NCBI GenBank assembly: GCA_000934455.1
Contig: KN886761.1
Coordinates: 42,151-71,768, forward strand
Reading direction: 5' to 3'
Length of the DNA: 29,618 nt
Source of the DNA: Apostichopus parvimensis
Lineage: Eukaryota > Echinodermata > Holothuroidea > Aspidochirotida > Stichopodidae
This document shows, piece after piece, positions 29,089 to 29,618 of this stretch. A program made the position numbers and the translations under genes. Below the pieces are notes generated by a model. That model searched no databases. It worked only from the letters and a program-made list of their open reading frames with translations, and was not told the DNA's origin. Position 1 is the stretch's first letter, and the number at the start of each line of letters is the position of its first letter.

Positions 29089-29618
29089 CTTAAAGGGGAA
29101 GAGTGGGACAAGGGAAGGTTGGATTTGGAAGCTGGCTGTTTTAACTTTTAACATATTATTAACAATGTTTAAAAACCAAATAGAGAGAAAAAATGCCACC
29201 AAAAATATGATACAAAGACAAATAATGGTCACGCATCTTAGGACACCCCAGTGATATTATATTGAACTTTTGCCATAACCCAATGATCCATATAACGAAG
29301 TCAGCAGGACTAGTAATACCACATGGCAGGTTCCTCTAGGACAGTTTTTTTTTAAATCTATATATACTGCTTAACTTTAAACCTCCTTCCTGCTTTATCT
29401 GTTGACATTGTCTAGTTGGAGCCTCCATGTTCGTATTATGCATTTCTTAACCTGACGTGAGTGTTCAGACTGTTTGAAGTGCTTTTTAGCCAGCAGGTAA
29501 AGCACGCGTATTGGCGGCATCTTCCAACATTTTTAAGGGGGTAAATTCTGTGTTAAGGGTAAAGTACTCTTGATCAGTGCGCATTTGTGAGACTGAGGAG
29601 TGTAGGTGGACTCCAGTG
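29089..29618. other. SLC22 intron running out of the window
   Basis: I find no further SLC22 exon. The exon expected next upstream, with the ELYPT..R motif, is not visible here, so it should lie past the right edge. Confidence 0.5.

Noticed and set aside
28861-29151. 96-codon plus-strand frame over the SLC22 exon
   Set aside because: It is the antisense of the SLC22 penultimate exon. The minus strand carries the family motifs and splice sites.

Overview
The window is eukaryotic: AT-rich, split genes with GT-AG introns, dense short transposons, poly-G/poly-C tracts and one 50-base assembly gap. Its gene and repeat content fits a marine invertebrate, perhaps an echinoderm or other non-vertebrate deuterostome. 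The species cannot be fixed from the sequence alone. Only two host genes are well supported, both on the minus strand.

Gene 1 is a complete cytidine deaminase (CDA-like) gene. Five coding exons (23899-23920, 16714-16830, 10726-10837, 9423-9480, 6216-6344) join in phase to give 145 residues, one fewer than human CDA. The zinc ligands (C60, C94, C97) and the catalytic glutamate (E62) are present. Its 17.7 kb span is almost all intron, and the introns are full of mobile DNA. Gene 2 is the 3' end of an SLC22-type organic ion transporter: exons 28879-29088 and 28069-28168, with the rest beyond the right edge. It lies upstream of the CDA gene in the same orientation.

Layout from left to right. 1-285 is a diverged short-repeat array. 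406-1049 is a hAT-like non-autonomous transposon with an 8-bp target duplication. 1058-4500 is intergenic with no supported gene. 4515-4860 is an old tandem duplication. 5113-5692 holds two weak exon-like ORFs. 6216-23920 is the CDA gene. Its intron 4 carries a nested pair of terminal-inverted-repeat elements (6691-7454) and a tRNA-Thr-like SINE head split by a hAT-like MITE (8901-9240). Introns 3 and 2 carry further copies of a TTAA-flanked MITE family. Intron 2 also has a 1.1 kb duplication on both sides of the gap, probably an assembly error, and a triplicated block that copies the end of exon 2 with its splice donor. Intron 1 carries a minisatellite, a degraded CR1/Jockey-like LINE in the sense orientation and a small TIR element. 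Upstream of the CDA start are a CRE palindrome and a second LINE 3' fragment; then come intergenic DNA and the SLC22 gene.

No convincing new multi-gene system was found. The most interesting signals are the exon 2/splice donor triplication, in which one extra copy could act as an in-frame 14-codon cassette, and a transposon inserted exactly at the anticodon loop of a tRNA-derived SINE.
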